DNA of 64,000 nt from CAWEBF01 sp963807235 (GCA_963807235.1 CAWEBF010000003.1:62001-126000); one strand, 5' to 3'; positions 37,052-48,529 are shown, counted from the stretch's first letter. Numbers and translations are program-made. The notes: generated by a model not told the origin, from the letters alone.

Positions 37052-37288
37052 ACCCGAGCATTCAAGGCCCTTGCAGGCTTCGCTCGCCAGCCGCTTTCAA
37101 AGTCGCCGCCCGGGCGAACGTTAATCGCCTATTCCTCGTCCGGCACAGAGTCTCGAGCGTCGAGAAACTGATGGCCCTGGCCCAGGTCCGAATCAGCACC
37201 ACCGCGGCCAGTGCGGTGTCCCTCTCCCGGACGTTTCAGTGATCGACGGGCGCAAAGACCGCGCCTGGATTGAGCTGGGAGGTGGGTC

Positions 37289-37758
37289 ATGCGGTGGCGG
37301 ATCGCCCTGAGCTCGGCGGTAATGGTAGGCGCGATGGCGGGCGCCGTCGAGGCGCAGGAACTCTCGGATCGGTCGCCTGCCGCCGCTCGGTCGACTCGCG
37401 TCTCTCGGCTCCAGCCTCGATGGACAAGCACGACCTGGCCCTGGCGCGGCAAGGAGTCGAGATCCGCCTGTCATCGCGATTTGCCCTGGAGCAGGAGATC
37501 GTGCGCAGCCTGATCCGCGTGGCGCCGCACCGGGACAATCGCCTTCTGCGCGTCGAGGTCGACTCGCCGGACTTCTTTCGCAGCAGCGACGTGCCACTGG
37601 AGGGCGAGCTGGCGGCGCGGAATCACTTCTTCTCGTGGAAGTCGCTGCCGCCCGGTAGCTACGACCTGGTCGTGACCGTCCTCGGCAGCGAGGGGGTCCG
37701 GACTGTTCGCCACGTGACGTTCGACGTGATGGGCACCACGGGCCAGTTCGGCCGGTGA
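37289..37758 (+). CDS. Secreted hypothetical protein (frameshifted)
   Basis: ATG 37289 follows GGGAGG and opens a signal peptide (MRWRIALSSAVMVGAMAGAVEAQELS). The frame then shifts near 37400, and the mature part continues as DKHDLALARQGVEIRLSSRF and SLIRVAPHRDNRLLRVEVDS to FDVMGTTGQFGR. The body resembles small immunoglobulin- or PilZ-less beta domains (EVDSPDFFRSSDVPLEGE; SWKSLPPGSYDLVV), but no family is recognised. About 155 residues. Convergent with the beta-propeller gene, ten bases apart. Confidence 0.6.
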
Positions 37759-37767
37759 CCGGCGCGC

Positions 37768-39102
37768 TCAGCGCTCGACGATGGCGTAGAGGCTCTTGTA
37801 CCCGCGCAGGTACAGCACGTTGTCCACCATCGCGGGCGATGCGTCGAAGCTGTCGTCCAGCTGATTGGTGGCCAGCACCTCGAACGCGGGCCCGCTCTTG
37901 ATCACCGCGGTCGCGCCCTCGCGGCCGGGCACGTAGACGCGTCCGCGCGCGCCCACTGGCGAGGCGAACACGTTGGGCACGCCCGCGAGGCGCTGCTGCG
38001 AGTAGTGCGGCTTGCCGGTCTTGGCGTCGAGCGCCGTCAGGATGCCGTTGTTCGACTTCACGAAGTACAGGATGCCGTCGTAGAGCAGCGGCGACGGCAC
38101 GTAGGGCGTGTCGCGGTCCAGCGTCCACACGATCGCGCTGGTGCCGTCGATGTTGCCCTTGGCATCGGCGATCCGGATGGCCTTGAGGTCGTTGCCCCGG
38201 AACCCGCTCATCAGGATCAGGATGCCGTCCTCGAAGACCGGTGAGGGAATCGTATTCATGGTGAGGCCATCCGACTCCCACACCACGCTCCCGTTCTCGA
38301 GGTCGTAGGCGCGCACGCGCTCCATGGCCGGCACCACGACCTGCGGGCGGCCGTTGGCCTCCAGCACGATCGGGGTTGCCCACGTGTCGATCTCCTTGCG
38401 GGCCACGCGCCACAGCTCCTTGCCGTCGCGGGCGTCGATCGCCGCGACGAACGACTGGCCGTTCAAGTGATCCCACACGACCACGAGGGTGTCGCGATGG
38501 AGTACCGGCGTGGAGCCTTCGCCGAACTCGTTCCGCATCCGCTTGTCGCCGAGGTCCTTCTCCCAGAGCAGTTTCCCGTTCATGTCGTACGCGTAGAGGC
38601 CGAACGATTCGAAGTAGGCGAAGAGGCGCTGCCCGTCGGTGATGGGCGAGTTCGATGCCCACGTCCCGTTTTCGAAGTGCGAGGCCTCGTGCGGCTCCTG
38701 CTCGCGGGCAGTGCGCTCCCACACCGTCTTGCCGGTCTTGCGATCGAGGGCCATCACCACGAAACGGTGCATGCCGCGCTGGGGCAGCCCGCCGCGCGGC
38801 GTGTGCTGGGCCTCGCCGGTCACGCCGGCCGGCACGGCGCTCGTGACGAACAATCGGTCGCCCCAGACGACTGGAGTGGAGTTGCCGCGCCCCGGCAGCG
38901 GCGCCTTCCATGCGATGTTCTTCGTTTCGCTCCACGTGATGGGCGGATTGGCCGTGGTGGAGACGCCCTTGAAGTGCGGGCCGCGCCACTGCGGCCAGTA
39001 CCGCTCGGCGTCGGAGGCCTGGCCGGTGACGTCAACGAACGATCCGAGTGCCAGCAGGGCGCTGCCGATGGTGAGGGTGACGGTTCTCGACATGATGCTC
39101 AT
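37768..39102 (-). CDS. Secreted PQQ-like beta-propeller protein (444 aa)
   Basis: Exported eight-bladed-type propeller of the BamB/quinoprotein-like family with an N-terminal WPQWRGP signature (YWPQWRGPHFKGVS). Blades carry the repeated pattern DxxTGKxxW (LDRKTGKTVWERT, IDARDGKELWRVA, YDLENGSVVWESD, LDAKTGKPHYSQQ). No PQQ-binding or catalytic residues were identified, so scaffold or binding functions are more likely than dehydrogenase activity. The signal peptide spans residues ~5-28. Same strand as the TPR and propeller genes to 41016, likely one transcription unit. Confidence 0.88.
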   Translation of the reverse strand: MSIMSRTVTLTIGSALLALGSFVDVTGQASDAERYWPQWRGPHFKGVSTTANPPITWSETKNIAWKAPLPGRGNSTPVVWGDRLFVTSAVPAGVTGEAQHTPRGGLPQRGMHRFVVMALDRKTGKTVWERTAREQEPHEASHFENGTWASNSPITDGQRLFAYFESFGLYAYDMNGKLLWEKDLGDKRMRNEFGEGSTPVLHRDTLVVVWDHLNGQSFVAAIDARDGKELWRVARKEIDTWATPIVLEANGRPQVVVPAMERVRAYDLENGSVVWESDGLTMNTIPSPVFEDGILILMSGFRGNDLKAIRIADAKGNIDGTSAIVWTLDRDTPYVPSPLLYDGILYFVKSNNGILTALDAKTGKPHYSQQRLAGVPNVFASPVGARGRVYVPGREGATAVIKSGPAFEVLATNQLDDSFDASPAMVDNVLYLRGYKSLYAIVER

Positions 39103-39132
39103 GGGTGGTTACGTTGACGGAGAGGGCGGCGC

Positions 39133-39825
39133 TTACCGGGATGGACCGGCGGCGCTGCCCAGACGGGCCACGTGGACCCGCGCCACCATGTGCATGTAGC
39201 CGCCGGCCGCCCGGAACCGCTCGTTTGCCGCGGTTTCAAGCGCGGTGCGGGCCCGTGCGTTGTCTCCGGTGGCCTCGTAGTACAGCCCAACGTAGAGGTG
39301 GCCGTAGAACTGACCGCTGGGGCTCGTGCCCGCGGCGGCCATCACTTGCTCGATGGTCATCTTGCCGCGAAAGAGCTCCAGCACCTCTCGCATCGGCACG
39401 CGCGCGTCGGGCCCAACGGGGAGCAGTGCCGCCCGCGCGCGCGCCGGCGATTCGGCTCGTGCCACGCACAGGAAGTGCCACGCGGCGTTCTCCACGTCAT
39501 CTGGGTTGACTGTGCGGTGCGCCTCGAACTGCTTCCGGCAGTCGTCGTACCGGCCGGCGTAGTACAGGGCGATGCCGCGCTGCCACAGTTGCGGCATGGC
39601 GCGCGGCGCGACCGCCACCAGCTGGTTGAACTTGGCGACCGATTCCTCGATGCGGCCGCGCTCGAAGTCGCCGACAGCGGCGTCGAGCAGCGCGCTCGGA
39701 TCCTGAGGACCCTGTGCCAGGACCGCGACAACCGCCGCCAGCCCGATCGCGGTGACGACCAGCAGTGCCGCGCGCGCTCTACTTGCGGAGGTCCAACGCG
39801 ACAAGCGTGTTTTCGTTTCTGACAT
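39133..39825 (-). CDS. Membrane-anchored TPR protein (230 aa)
   Basis: A single N-terminal helix (ALLVVTAIGLAAVVAVLAQ) and TPR-like repeats (ALLDAAVGDFERGRIEESVAKFNQL; LYYAGRYDDCRKQFEAHRTVNP) resemble NlpI-type lipoproteins without the lipobox. A helical repeat YVGLYYEATGDNARARTALETAA closes the domain. ATG 39825 lies inside the 3' end of the upstream propeller gene (47-base overlap), suggesting coupled translation. Probably an envelope adaptor for the neighbouring propellers. Confidence 0.78.
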   Translation of the reverse strand: MSETKTRLSRWTSASRARAALLVVTAIGLAAVVAVLAQGPQDPSALLDAAVGDFERGRIEESVAKFNQLVAVAPRAMPQLWQRGIALYYAGRYDDCRKQFEAHRTVNPDDVENAAWHFLCVARAESPARARAALLPVGPDARVPMREVLELFRGKMTIEQVMAAAGTSPSGQFYGHLYVGLYYEATGDNARARTALETAANERFRAAGGYMHMVARVHVARLGSAAGPSR

Positions 39826-41016
39826 ACAGGATGCCGTCGGACAAAGCCGGGAACGCGCGAACCACCGCGGGCAGCACCTGCGCCCGCGCCAGCGGCTTGA
39901 ACGCGGCCGGCGTGGCGTCGGCGAGCACCAGCTCACCGCCCTCGCGCATGATCACCAGCCGCGCGCCCGCCAGGATGAGGCTGCCGGCACGGAACTGCTC
40001 CTGCGACCACCGCACCTTGCCCGTGCGCAACTCCACGGCCCGCAGCGCAGGTCCGAACTCCTGCCGCCCGTGGTAGCCGTACAGGATCCCGTTTGCGTGC
40101 ACCGACGTGGCGTAGTGGTTGGTCAGGCTCTCGAGGCCGGTCCACACGTCTACCAGGTTCGACCCCTCGACGCGCAGCACGCCGGCGCCGGGCCCGTACT
40201 CGGTCGAGACGAAGATCAGATCGCCGACGACGAGCGGTGTCGCCGCGTTCACGGAATTGGCGTTGCGAGCCCGCCACGGCCGCCGGAACGCGATCGGCGC
40301 CAGTGGCGGGATCCAGGCCGACCAGCGCCGAGCGGGTCAGGAATACTGCCAGACGCTTGCCACCAAACGTCGCGCCCACCGGCGAGGAGTAGCTGGCCTC
40401 GTCGTCGGTCGCCGTCCACAGCACCTTGCCCGTGGCGGCGTCGAAGGCGACGATGCCGGCGCCCTTCCCGCCGATGTTGGCGATCACGCGGCCGTCTTCG
40501 ACGAGCGGCGATCCCGCGGAGCCGAAAAAGCCCTTCGCGACGCGGTAGCGCGTGGCCGTGTCTTCGCTCCAGCGCTTCTTGCCGTCGGCCAGGCCCACCG
40601 CGTGCAGCTGTCCCTGCGCGCCGAAGGTGTAGACGATCCCGTTGGCCACCACCGGCACGGCGCGCGGGCCCTTCGTCGAAGCCGAAGTCGTCGCGATACG
40701 TGGTGGGGTAGGCGTACCGCCATTGCGACGCGCCGGTCGCGACGTCCATCGCCTCGACCACTTCCTCGGCGCCGACCCGGTGGAAGAGGACGAGCTTGCC
40801 GGCGGCGACCACGGGCCCGCTGAAGCCTGCGCCGACTTGTTTCTTCCACACCGCTCGGGGACCGGTCGCGGGCCACGAGTCGGCCAGCGGTGCGCCCTTG
40901 TAGACGCCGTCGCGCCCCTCGCCGAGGTACTGGGGCCAGTCCACGGCAGCCAGGCCCAGACGGAGGCCGGGGAGCGTGGCGAGGAGTGCGGCCGTTGCCA
41001 GAATCAGCCGGCGCAT
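39779..41016 (-). CDS. Secreted PQQ-like beta-propeller protein (two frameshifts)
   Basis: The signal peptide (LILATAALLATLPGLRLGLA) is followed by VDWPQYLGEGRDGVYKG, a divergent form of the WPQWRGP opening. Blades are visible as MDVATGASQWRYA, FDAATGKVLWTAT and VELRTGKVRWSQE, and the last blade ends YVRNENTLVALDLRK. Single-base breaks near 40675 and 40290 are needed to join the parts; total about 410 residues. ATG 41016 has the -10 box TATACT fourteen bases upstream. Divergent from another propeller gene at 41147. Confidence 0.8.
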
Positions 41017-41030
41017 GCGTGTGCCGGCAG

Positions 41031-41036
41031 TATAGC
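41031..41036 (-). promoter_or_regulatory. -10 box TATACT (minus strand)
   Basis: Fourteen bases before ATG 41016. No ribosome site is visible in the short predicted leader. Confidence 0.45.
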
Positions 41037-41114
41037 GGAGCGAGGTTCGCCACTCGCCTCCCGCTGGCTCGCCTCGCTCCGGCAGTGTTTGATTGCCCGC
41101 GCGTACGCGCGGGC
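41037..41114. repeat. Double-hairpin dispersed repeat, copy 3
   Basis: Stem GGAGCGAGG (41037-41045) pairs with CCTCGCTCC (41072-41080). The linker GGCAGTGTTTGATTG follows, then a perfect 20-base palindrome at 41095-41114. Lies between two divergent propeller genes, so here it is not a simple terminator. Confidence 0.65.
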
Positions 41115-41134
41115 GTAGACGTCGGCGGCCCATG

Positions 41135-41140
41135 TACCAT
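41135..41140 (+). promoter_or_regulatory. -10-like box TACCAT
   Basis: Ends six bases before ATG 41147, consistent with a leaderless transcript. Confidence 0.35.
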
Positions 41141-41146
41141 GCGGGT

Positions 41147-42391
41147 ATGCGTCGAACAACCGCCGCGGCTGTCGCGCTGCTGACGGTGTGCGGTGTCGTC
41201 GTGCGCGGGCAGGACTGGCCGCAGTTCCGCGGACCCGACGGGGCAGGGCCATGCCGAGGCGCGCGGACTCCCGCTGACCTGGAGCGAGACGCAGAACGTC
41301 AAGTGGAAGGTGCCGGTGGGCGGCGTGGGCTGGTCGTCCCCCGTGGTCGCTCAGGGGCGCGTGTGGCTGACGACTCGGTCGAGATGCCTGCGTCCGGCCG
41401 CGAGCGTGCCGGCCTGTCGCTGCGGGCTCTGGCCTTCGACGTCGAGACCGGCCGCCGGGTGGTGGACGTGGAGGTGTTCCGCCTGACGCGCCAGCGTCCG
41501 CTGAATCCCAAGAACAGCTTCGCGTCGCCGACGCCGATCCTGGATGGCGACCGCGTCTACGTCCACTTTGGCGCCGACGGCACGGCGGCGCTCTCGACCT
41601 CGGGCGAGGTCCTGTGGAAGACCCGTTTCGACTACGAGTCGCAGCACGGCGGCGGCGGATCGCCCGTGCTCTACAACGACCTGCTGATCTTCAACTGCGA
41701 CGGCAACGACGTCGATGCGTTCGTGGTGGCGCTGGACACGCGCACCGGCAAGGAACGCTGGAAGCGCGATCGACGCCGGCCCGCCGATCAGGCCTATACG
41801 ACTCCGCTCGTCATCAACGTCAACGGGCGCGATCAGCTGGTCTCGGTGGGCGCCTATCGCGCCGGCGCCTACGACCCGGCCACGGGCAGGGAAATCTGGC
41901 GCGTCAGCTACGACGACGGCTTCTCGAATGTGCCGCGGCCGGTGTTCGGGAAAGGCCTGGTCTTCATTGCCACTGGATTTCAGCAGCCGACCCTGATTGC
42001 CGTCAGGCCCGACGGAGAAGGCGACGTCACGCGCTCGCACGTCGAGTGGACGCTCTCGCGCGGGGCGCCGTTTACGCCGTCACCGCTCCTGGTCGGCGAC
42101 GAGCTGTACGTGGTCAGCGACACCGGCGTGCTGACGCTCGTGGATGCCGCGTCCGGCCGCGTCCACTACCAGCAGCGCCTGGGTGGGAACTACTCAGCGT
42201 CGCCGGTCCTGGCCGACGGGCGCGTGTACTTCCTGAGCGAGGAAGGCGTGGCGACCGTTATCGCCCCGGGCCGCATGTTCACCCGCCTGGCCGTGAACCG
42301 GCTGGACGGCGCTACGCTGGCGTCGATGGCCATGTCGAACGGGGCGATCTACGTGCGGAGCGACTCGCATCTGTATCGAATCAGCTCGTAG
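41147..42391 (+). CDS. Secreted PQQ-like beta-propeller protein (two frameshifts)
   Basis: Signal peptide (AAAVALLTVCGVVVRGQ) and the signature DWPQFRGPDGAG open the protein. The frame changes near 41245 to LPLTWSETQNVKWKVPVGGVGWSSPVV and returns near 41390 at ALAFDVETGRRVVDVE. Blades include LDTRTGKERWKRD, YDPATGREIWRVS and VDAASGRVHYQQR, and it ends IYVRSDSHLYRIS. About 415 residues. Closely related in design to the proteins at 37768, 56415 and 57747. Confidence 0.83.
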   Translation: MRRTTAAAVALLTVCGVVVRGQDWPQFRGPDGAGPCRGARTPADLERDAERQVEGAGGRRGLVVPRGRSGARVADDSVEMPASGRERAGLSLRALAFDVETGRRVVDVEVFRLTRQRPLNPKNSFASPTPILDGDRVYVHFGADGTAALSTSGEVLWKTRFDYESQHGGGGSPVLYNDLLIFNCDGNDVDAFVVALDTRTGKERWKRDRRRPADQAYTTPLVINVNGRDQLVSVGAYRAGAYDPATGREIWRVSYDDGFSNVPRPVFGKGLVFIATGFQQPTLIAVRPDGEGDVTRSHVEWTLSRGAPFTPSPLLVGDELYVVSDTGVLTLVDAASGRVHYQQRLGGNYSASPVLADGRVYFLSEEGVATVIAPGRMFTRLAVNRLDGATLASMAMSNGAIYVRSDSHLYRISS

Positions 42392-42392
42392 T

Positions 42393-42479
42393 CAGTCCTC
42401 CAAGTCTCCAGTCCCTCTGTGCGGAACTGCAAACGCACAACACACAACGACAAACGACTGACGACGAACGACTAACGTC
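42393..42479. repeat. Heptamer arrays with GTGCGGAACT border
   Basis: Left, degenerate CAGTCCT/CCAGTCC units end in CTCTGTGCGGAACTGC. Right (42445-42479), five units of NAACGAC follow. The same CCTCTGTGCGGAACT border occurs at 43530-43548. The next minus-strand gene appears to stop inside the right array. Confidence 0.7.
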
Positions 42480-43472
42480 CGCCAGCGCGTTCGTCGGCGC
42501 GCGCACCTTTGAGAATGTGCTCTAGACCGCGATTCCCTTCGTGGCAGGCATACTTCGAACACCTGCTGGCAGTCGTCTCTCGTCAGGCGGCAAGCGTGAA
42601 CGTCCACGGTCTGGTCCACGTGTCGGGAATAGGCGATCGTGACTGCCACTGCAACAGGTTGGGGCTCGACCGGCGTGAATCGTTCGGTGAGCGTGTATTC
42701 TCGCTGTTGTAGCGAAAGTTGTAGCCCATGTGCGTGCGGTCGGTGAAGTTCGGTCGTCTCGACGACGAGCGTGATTGCCGTCCCAGCGCGCCCGGGCGTC
42801 GCCGACGTTTCGCGAATCGCCCCGCTCACGATGGCCGCCCGTCGAGTGGAATGACGCGAGCCCGTGGATCATCTCGTAGCGGATCGCGACGAAATCAGGC
42901 GACTGCGTAATCTCATAGGAGTTGCCGTAGATGGCGGGCATCATCGAGCCGGAGGAGCCCGCGAGTGATACGGCGATGGTCCTGCGATCGAGCCACAGTT
43001 CGCCACGCCTTCACCTCTCGCGCGTTATGAAGTCGCGGTCCCACGCGGATTCGCGTTGAGTCCTTGCGCTGTCATCGGCGGAAGCTTGCCGTCAGGCGGA
43101 TCGGAGGCGCATACGCCGGCTCGCGCCCCCCTGCAGATGTTCGTTCCAGTGCGTCGGTCCTGCGCCGGTCTCTGCGCCGCCGATGCCGCCGGCGATTTCG
43201 CGGCATTCACGGCCGATGGCGCTCTCTTGCCGACCGTGGCTGAGTTGGCGGTGGTGGGTCGGCCGCGCGTCCCTTGAACTCGTCGGGCCGCTCGAGCGGC
43301 GTGTTCAGCTTACGCCTTGTAACTCGTGTAGACGCCCTGGATATCAGGATGGCCTCCACGGCGTCTTCGGCGGTGTCCGCGCGCTGCTCTGCGCGTGCGG
43401 CGATGGAAGCAGCCAGCCCATCGCCAGCATCATCGTGATGATGCCGAGGCAAAGACGGACAGACGTTCTCAT
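42472..43472 (-). CDS. Secreted GDTL-family protein, heavily frameshifted
   Basis: Fourth member of the secreted family. ATG 43472 opens a signal peptide (LCLGIITMMLAMGWLLPSPHAQ). Recognisable pieces follow in changing frames: NTPLERPDEFKGRA, GPTHWNEHLQG, DPPDGKLPPMT, GSMMPAIYGNSYEITQSPDFVAIRYEMIHG (two adjacent parts), LVVETTELHRPHAHG, LTERFTPVEPQ and GLEHILKGARADE. The frame ends at a TAG within the heptamer array. At least six breaks in 1 kb is denser than elsewhere, so either read quality was worse here or the gene is truly decaying. Confidence 0.55.
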
Positions 43473-43503
43473 ACAGCCTCCCGGGCGGCGAAGGGTAAAC
43501 TAA

Positions 43504-43591
43504 AGTCGCCAGTCTCCGGTCTCCACTCCGGTTCCTCTGTGCGGAACTACCGACCTCCAACGACCAACGACTAACGACTAGCGACCAACGG
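43504..43591. repeat. Heptamer arrays with GTGCGGAACT border
   Basis: Left units AGTCGCC, AGTCTCC, GGTCTCC at 43504-43524; border CCTCTGTGCGGAACTACC; right units CCAACGA, CCAACGA, CTAACGA, CTAGCGA, CCAACGG at 43557-43591. Confidence 0.75.
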
Positions 43592-44315
43592 CGGCAGCGC
43601 TGCGACCGCCGTTTCGAGACCGGCGAGCGCCGCCCGGTACGCTTCCGTCTGCTCCTGCGGCGTGGCGCCGGGTCCTCACGCGCCACGGGCTCCCACGCCG
43701 CCGGCGGCACGCCCGCTAACGTCGCATGGCGGCCGATGTACTCGCGCGGTCGGGCTCTGCACTCTCCCGCCGTCACATCGGCCAGCGCCGCGGCCACGCC
43801 TGACGTGCACGCCGAGCAGCAGCAGGTGCCGGTGCCGCCGGGATGCCGCCGCTTCCAGCCGCGCCGCCAACCCCAGTTCGTCGGCATCGAGCCGGTCGTT
43901 CACGCGGCCGAATTCGTCGGTATTCGAGACGCGTAACAACGAGACCTCTCCGACGCCCAGCTCCTGTCCCAGAATCCGGATGGCCTGGATGCGGGGCGCC
44001 AGGATCTCCCGCATTTGCGACTGCGCCTCGGGGGCAGCAGCGCCACGCTGCCGAGGAGGTTGCTGCAGTAGCCCACCTGAAAGCCCAGCCGATACGCTGC
44101 CAGGCGCGTCCGGTGGCAGTCGGTTGTCGGCCTCGCTCGCGATTGGCGATCCCTTACGTCCGCGGCTTCTCGCTGCCAGCCGCGATCGGTCCGGGCGTCG
44201 AACACGCGCCAAGCGACGGCGTGAGCGCCAGCCAAACGCAATTCAAGCCCAGGTAGAGGCCGGTGATGCCAAGTGTGACGAGCAGGAACCGTTTCACGCG
44301 GGTACGCGGTAGCAT
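43571..44315 (-). CDS. Membrane-anchored hypothetical protein (frameshifted)
   Basis: ATG 44315 opens a single N-terminal helix (RFLLVTLGITGLYLGLNCVWLAL) after a basic start (LPRTRVKR), the look of a signal anchor. The rest alternates frames: RVFDARTDRGWQREA, LGFQVGYCSNLLGSVALLP, then SQMREILAPRIQAIRILGQELG and a helical tail ending LAGLETAVAALPPLVASR. The stop TAG lies in the heptamer array. About 240 residues. No family recognised; the helical, charged body suggests an envelope adaptor. Confidence 0.5.
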
Positions 44316-45933
44316 AGCAGCCCGATCCCGAGGCCAGTCGATGCATCCAGGCCAACTCATACGCGCACTTCATCAATACCGCGATCGTCACGGCGATCGT
44401 CGCGCGGCTGGTCCTGTGGCGTTACAAGGTCGGCGTGCCTGGCTGGCATGAACGTCGGCGGCGCCGCTCGAGCTGCCGATCCCGCCGGTCGGACGCTGAA
44501 AGCGAAGCCCCGAGGCACGCTCCTCGGATTGAGCGCCCTCGCGTGGGAACGGCGAATGCGATGGCGCATCGGCGCCGCCGTCGCGCTGGCTGTGCTGCTC
44601 TGCGCCCTGCCGTTGGCGTGCTCCAGGCGGCCGCCCTACGAGTGCGCACGCCGATGGACTGCTCGGGCAGACCGGTCAGTTCCTGATCGCGGCCGTGCCG
44701 ATTGCGGCGTCTCCTGGCCGCCTATTCGTGGCGGAAGGTGTTGTCGTACAGCGTGGTGCTGCTGGCCGGCTGTCGCGCTGGCGATGCTCGCCGTCTCCAT
44801 GGTGCAGCGCCTGGCGGTCGGGCGCACGCCGTCGCTCGACCAGTTCTTGAACGGCGTCATTTTTCTGCAGCTGACGGCCTGAGCGCGTTCGCGCCGCTGG
44901 TGGTGATGCTGGTGACCGCCCTGCCGCGCGTCCGCGGCGTGGCGCCGATGACGTTCGTGGGGCTGCTGGTGTTCAGCCTGGCGCCGCTTGGGGGAGTGGC
45001 AGCTGACCCGCGCCTTGGCGAGGACGCGGAGCGGGCGGCGAACTGGTGCTGAACGTGGGCCTCACAGTGGGGTTCATCATTCTGGCGCTTCCGACCGGAT
45101 GGGTCGCATGGCGGGCGCTTGCGGCAACGGCGCGCGCGTTCGAGACCAAGCGCATGTCGGACAGCGAACTACTGGTCAACGTATGGTGGGTGATGTTCGT
45201 GTCCGCGTTCGCGATCGACTACGTAAACACGAACGGCTGGTCGTGGCTGCCGATCTTCCATATCGCGGCCGGGACGTGCGCTGGCGTTTTGCGGTCCTCT
45301 ATCGGCCAGCTGCTGCGTCGGATCACGCCCGTGCCGCGGCCGCCCCGGCGCACGCTCCTGCTGCTTGCGCGTCTTCGCCGACATCTCACGCACCGAGCGG
45401 CTGTTCGACCGGGTAGCGGCCCGGTGGCGCTGGCTGGGTCCCGTCACGATGATCGCCGCGCCGGACGTGGTGGCCCGGACCGTGGATCCGAGCGACTTCC
45501 TGGAGTTCGCGACGGGCCGGCTGCACGCACGGTTCGTGAAGTCGGCCGGCGATCTCGAGAGCCGTCTTTCTCGTCTGGACGGCGATCCGGATCCCGACGG
45601 CCGGTATCGGGTCAACGAGCTGTGCTGCCAGTCCGACACGTGGCGGGCCGCGGTGGTCGGGCTGATGGACCGCGCGGATGCGGTGCTGATGGACCTGAGG
45701 GATTTCTCGAAGAAGCGCGCCGGCTGTGCGTTCGAGCTTCAGGCGCTCGGACAGCGCCTCGACGCCAGCCGCCTGGTGCTCACCGTGGACGACACCACGG
45801 ATCGCGAGTTCCTGACCGCTAATCTTGGTGCTGGGGCGTCGCCGCGAATCGTCGAACTCACTAAAGGGCGCGTCACCGGCCGAGACCTGGACCGCGTCTT
45901 CGAGGAAGTTGCCGCGGCGGCTTACGGTGGTCG

Positions 45934-45966
45934 GTTAGTCGTTATCGTACGAATCACGAATACGAA

Positions 45967-45968
<2 letters not shown>
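45934..45968. repeat. Short heptamer array (GTTAGTC / CACGAAT)
   Basis: Two GTTAGTC-like units are followed by TACGAAT, CACGAAT and a partial unit. It lies at the junction of two convergent genes; the MFS stop (45967-45969) is inside it. Confidence 0.55.
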
Positions 45969-47276
<1,308 letters not shown>

Positions 47277-47313
47277 TCGGGAGTTGGCATCGGACTGTCG
47301 GTGGAGGTGGGCA

Positions 47314-47341
47314 GTTGGTCGTTAGTCGTGGGTCGTTGGTG
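47314..47341. repeat. Heptamer array, GTTGGTC-type
   Basis: Four units (GTTGGTC, GTTAGTC, GTGGGTC, GTTGGTG) in the divergent promoter region between the MFS and ligase genes. It overlaps the -35 zone of the latter. Confidence 0.75.
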
Positions 47342-47363
47342 TCGGCCGTAATCATACCCCCGC

Positions 47364-47369
47364 TATACT
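47364..47369 (+). promoter_or_regulatory. -10 box TATACT, leaderless start
   Basis: Ends eight bases before ATG 47378; no ribosome site can fit in the predicted leader. Confidence 0.55.
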
Positions 47370-47377
47370 TAGGGCTT

Positions 47378-48490
47378 ATGGCCGCGCCGACTGTCACCGC
47401 ATCCGCATCCGAAGCCGACGTCCTCGCCGCCCGCACGCGGCTCGACGCGTGGGTACGGGAAGTGGTGGCCTGGCACTTCGACCCAGCAACCGGCAGTCCT
47501 TTCTGGCTCGATTACGCGAGCAAGCTGGGGTGGGACCCGCGGCGCGAGATCAACGGGTTCTCGGATCTGTCCCGGCTCGGCTCGTTTCAAGACGAGTGGC
47601 TGCGCGGAGGTCCCGTCGAGCGCTGGGTGCCCAAGGGCCTGGCCGGGAAGCCGGTCTTCGTCTTCGAGACCGGGGGCACGACCGGCATTCCCAAGACGCG
47701 CGTCGCCTGTGAAGACTTCCGCACCGACTACGAGATCTTCAGCGAGACGCTGCCGGACGAACACTTTCCGCGCGGGTCGAACTGGCTGATGCTCGGCCCC
47801 TCAGGCCCGCGGCGCCTGCGCCTCTCGGTGGAGCACCTGGCGCAGCATCGCGGGGGCATCGCCTTCTGCGTCGATCTGGACCCCCGCTGGGTCATCAAGC
47901 TGATCAAGAAGGGGTGGAGCGAGCACCTGCAGGCCTACAAGGACCACGTGATCGACCAGGCGGTCACGATCCTGCAGGCCAACCACGACATCCGGTGCAT
48001 GTTCACCACGCCGAAGCTGCTCGAGTCGCTCGCGCTGCGGCTGGAATCGATGGGCACCTCGATCCGCAAGATGGGCATCACGGGCATCTTCTCGGGTGGC
48101 ACGGAGTTCACGCCGCAGTGGAACCGGTTTGCGCACGAGGAGCTGCTGGACGGCGCGTACATGACGCCGACCTACGGCAACACGCTGATGGGACTGGCCG
48201 CCAGCGCGCCCAGCGGTCCCCACAACAACTACAAGATCGCGTATTACGCCCCGCAGCCGCGGGCCGTCGTGGAAGTGGTGGACTTCGACGACGAGCTGAA
48301 GGTCGTGGGCTACGGCGAAACCGGCCGGGTCAAGCTGACGACGTTGACCAGGGAGTTCTTCGTGCCCGGCTTCCTGGAACGCGATGAAGGCGAACGGGAA
48401 CAGCCTTACGCGCGCTATCCCTGGGACGGCGTCAGCGGCGTTCGGCCGTATCGCGCCTTCGCCGCCACGACCACGATCGGCGTCTACTGA
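47378..48490 (+). CDS. LuxE/phenylacetate-CoA-ligase-like AMP-forming acyl activator (370 aa)
   Basis: Activates a carboxylic acid as acyl-AMP. The P-loop-like motif is VFETGGTTGIPKTRV near residues 95-109 and a second conserved block is MGITGIFSGGTEF. The size (370) is that of LuxE acyl-protein synthetases, shorter than true phenylacetate-CoA ligases (about 430), because the small C-terminal lid is reduced (GETGRVKLTTLTREFF, GERE). Followed by a LuxC/aldehyde dehydrogenase-like gene, which suggests that the two reduce an acid to its aldehyde. The ATG follows a TATACT box by eight bases. Confidence 0.72.
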   Translation: MAAPTVTASASEADVLAARTRLDAWVREVVAWHFDPATGSPFWLDYASKLGWDPRREINGFSDLSRLGSFQDEWLRGGPVERWVPKGLAGKPVFVFETGGTTGIPKTRVACEDFRTDYEIFSETLPDEHFPRGSNWLMLGPSGPRRLRLSVEHLAQHRGGIAFCVDLDPRWVIKLIKKGWSEHLQAYKDHVIDQAVTILQANHDIRCMFTTPKLLESLALRLESMGTSIRKMGITGIFSGGTEFTPQWNRFAHEELLDGAYMTPTYGNTLMGLAASAPSGPHNNYKIAYYAPQPRAVVEVVDFDDELKVVGYGETGRVKLTTLTREFFVPGFLERDEGEREQPYARYPWDGVSGVRPYRAFAATTTIGVY

Positions 48491-48511
48491 CGATTCCGTA
48501 ACTCGAGAAGT

Positions 48512-48529
48512 TTGGGGTCGGGCCTAATT
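48512..48529. repeat. Half copy of the GGGGTCGGGC palindrome
   Basis: TTGGGGTCGGGCCTAATT matches one inner arm of the palindrome at 14236-14331 but no inverted partner follows. Confidence 0.6.
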
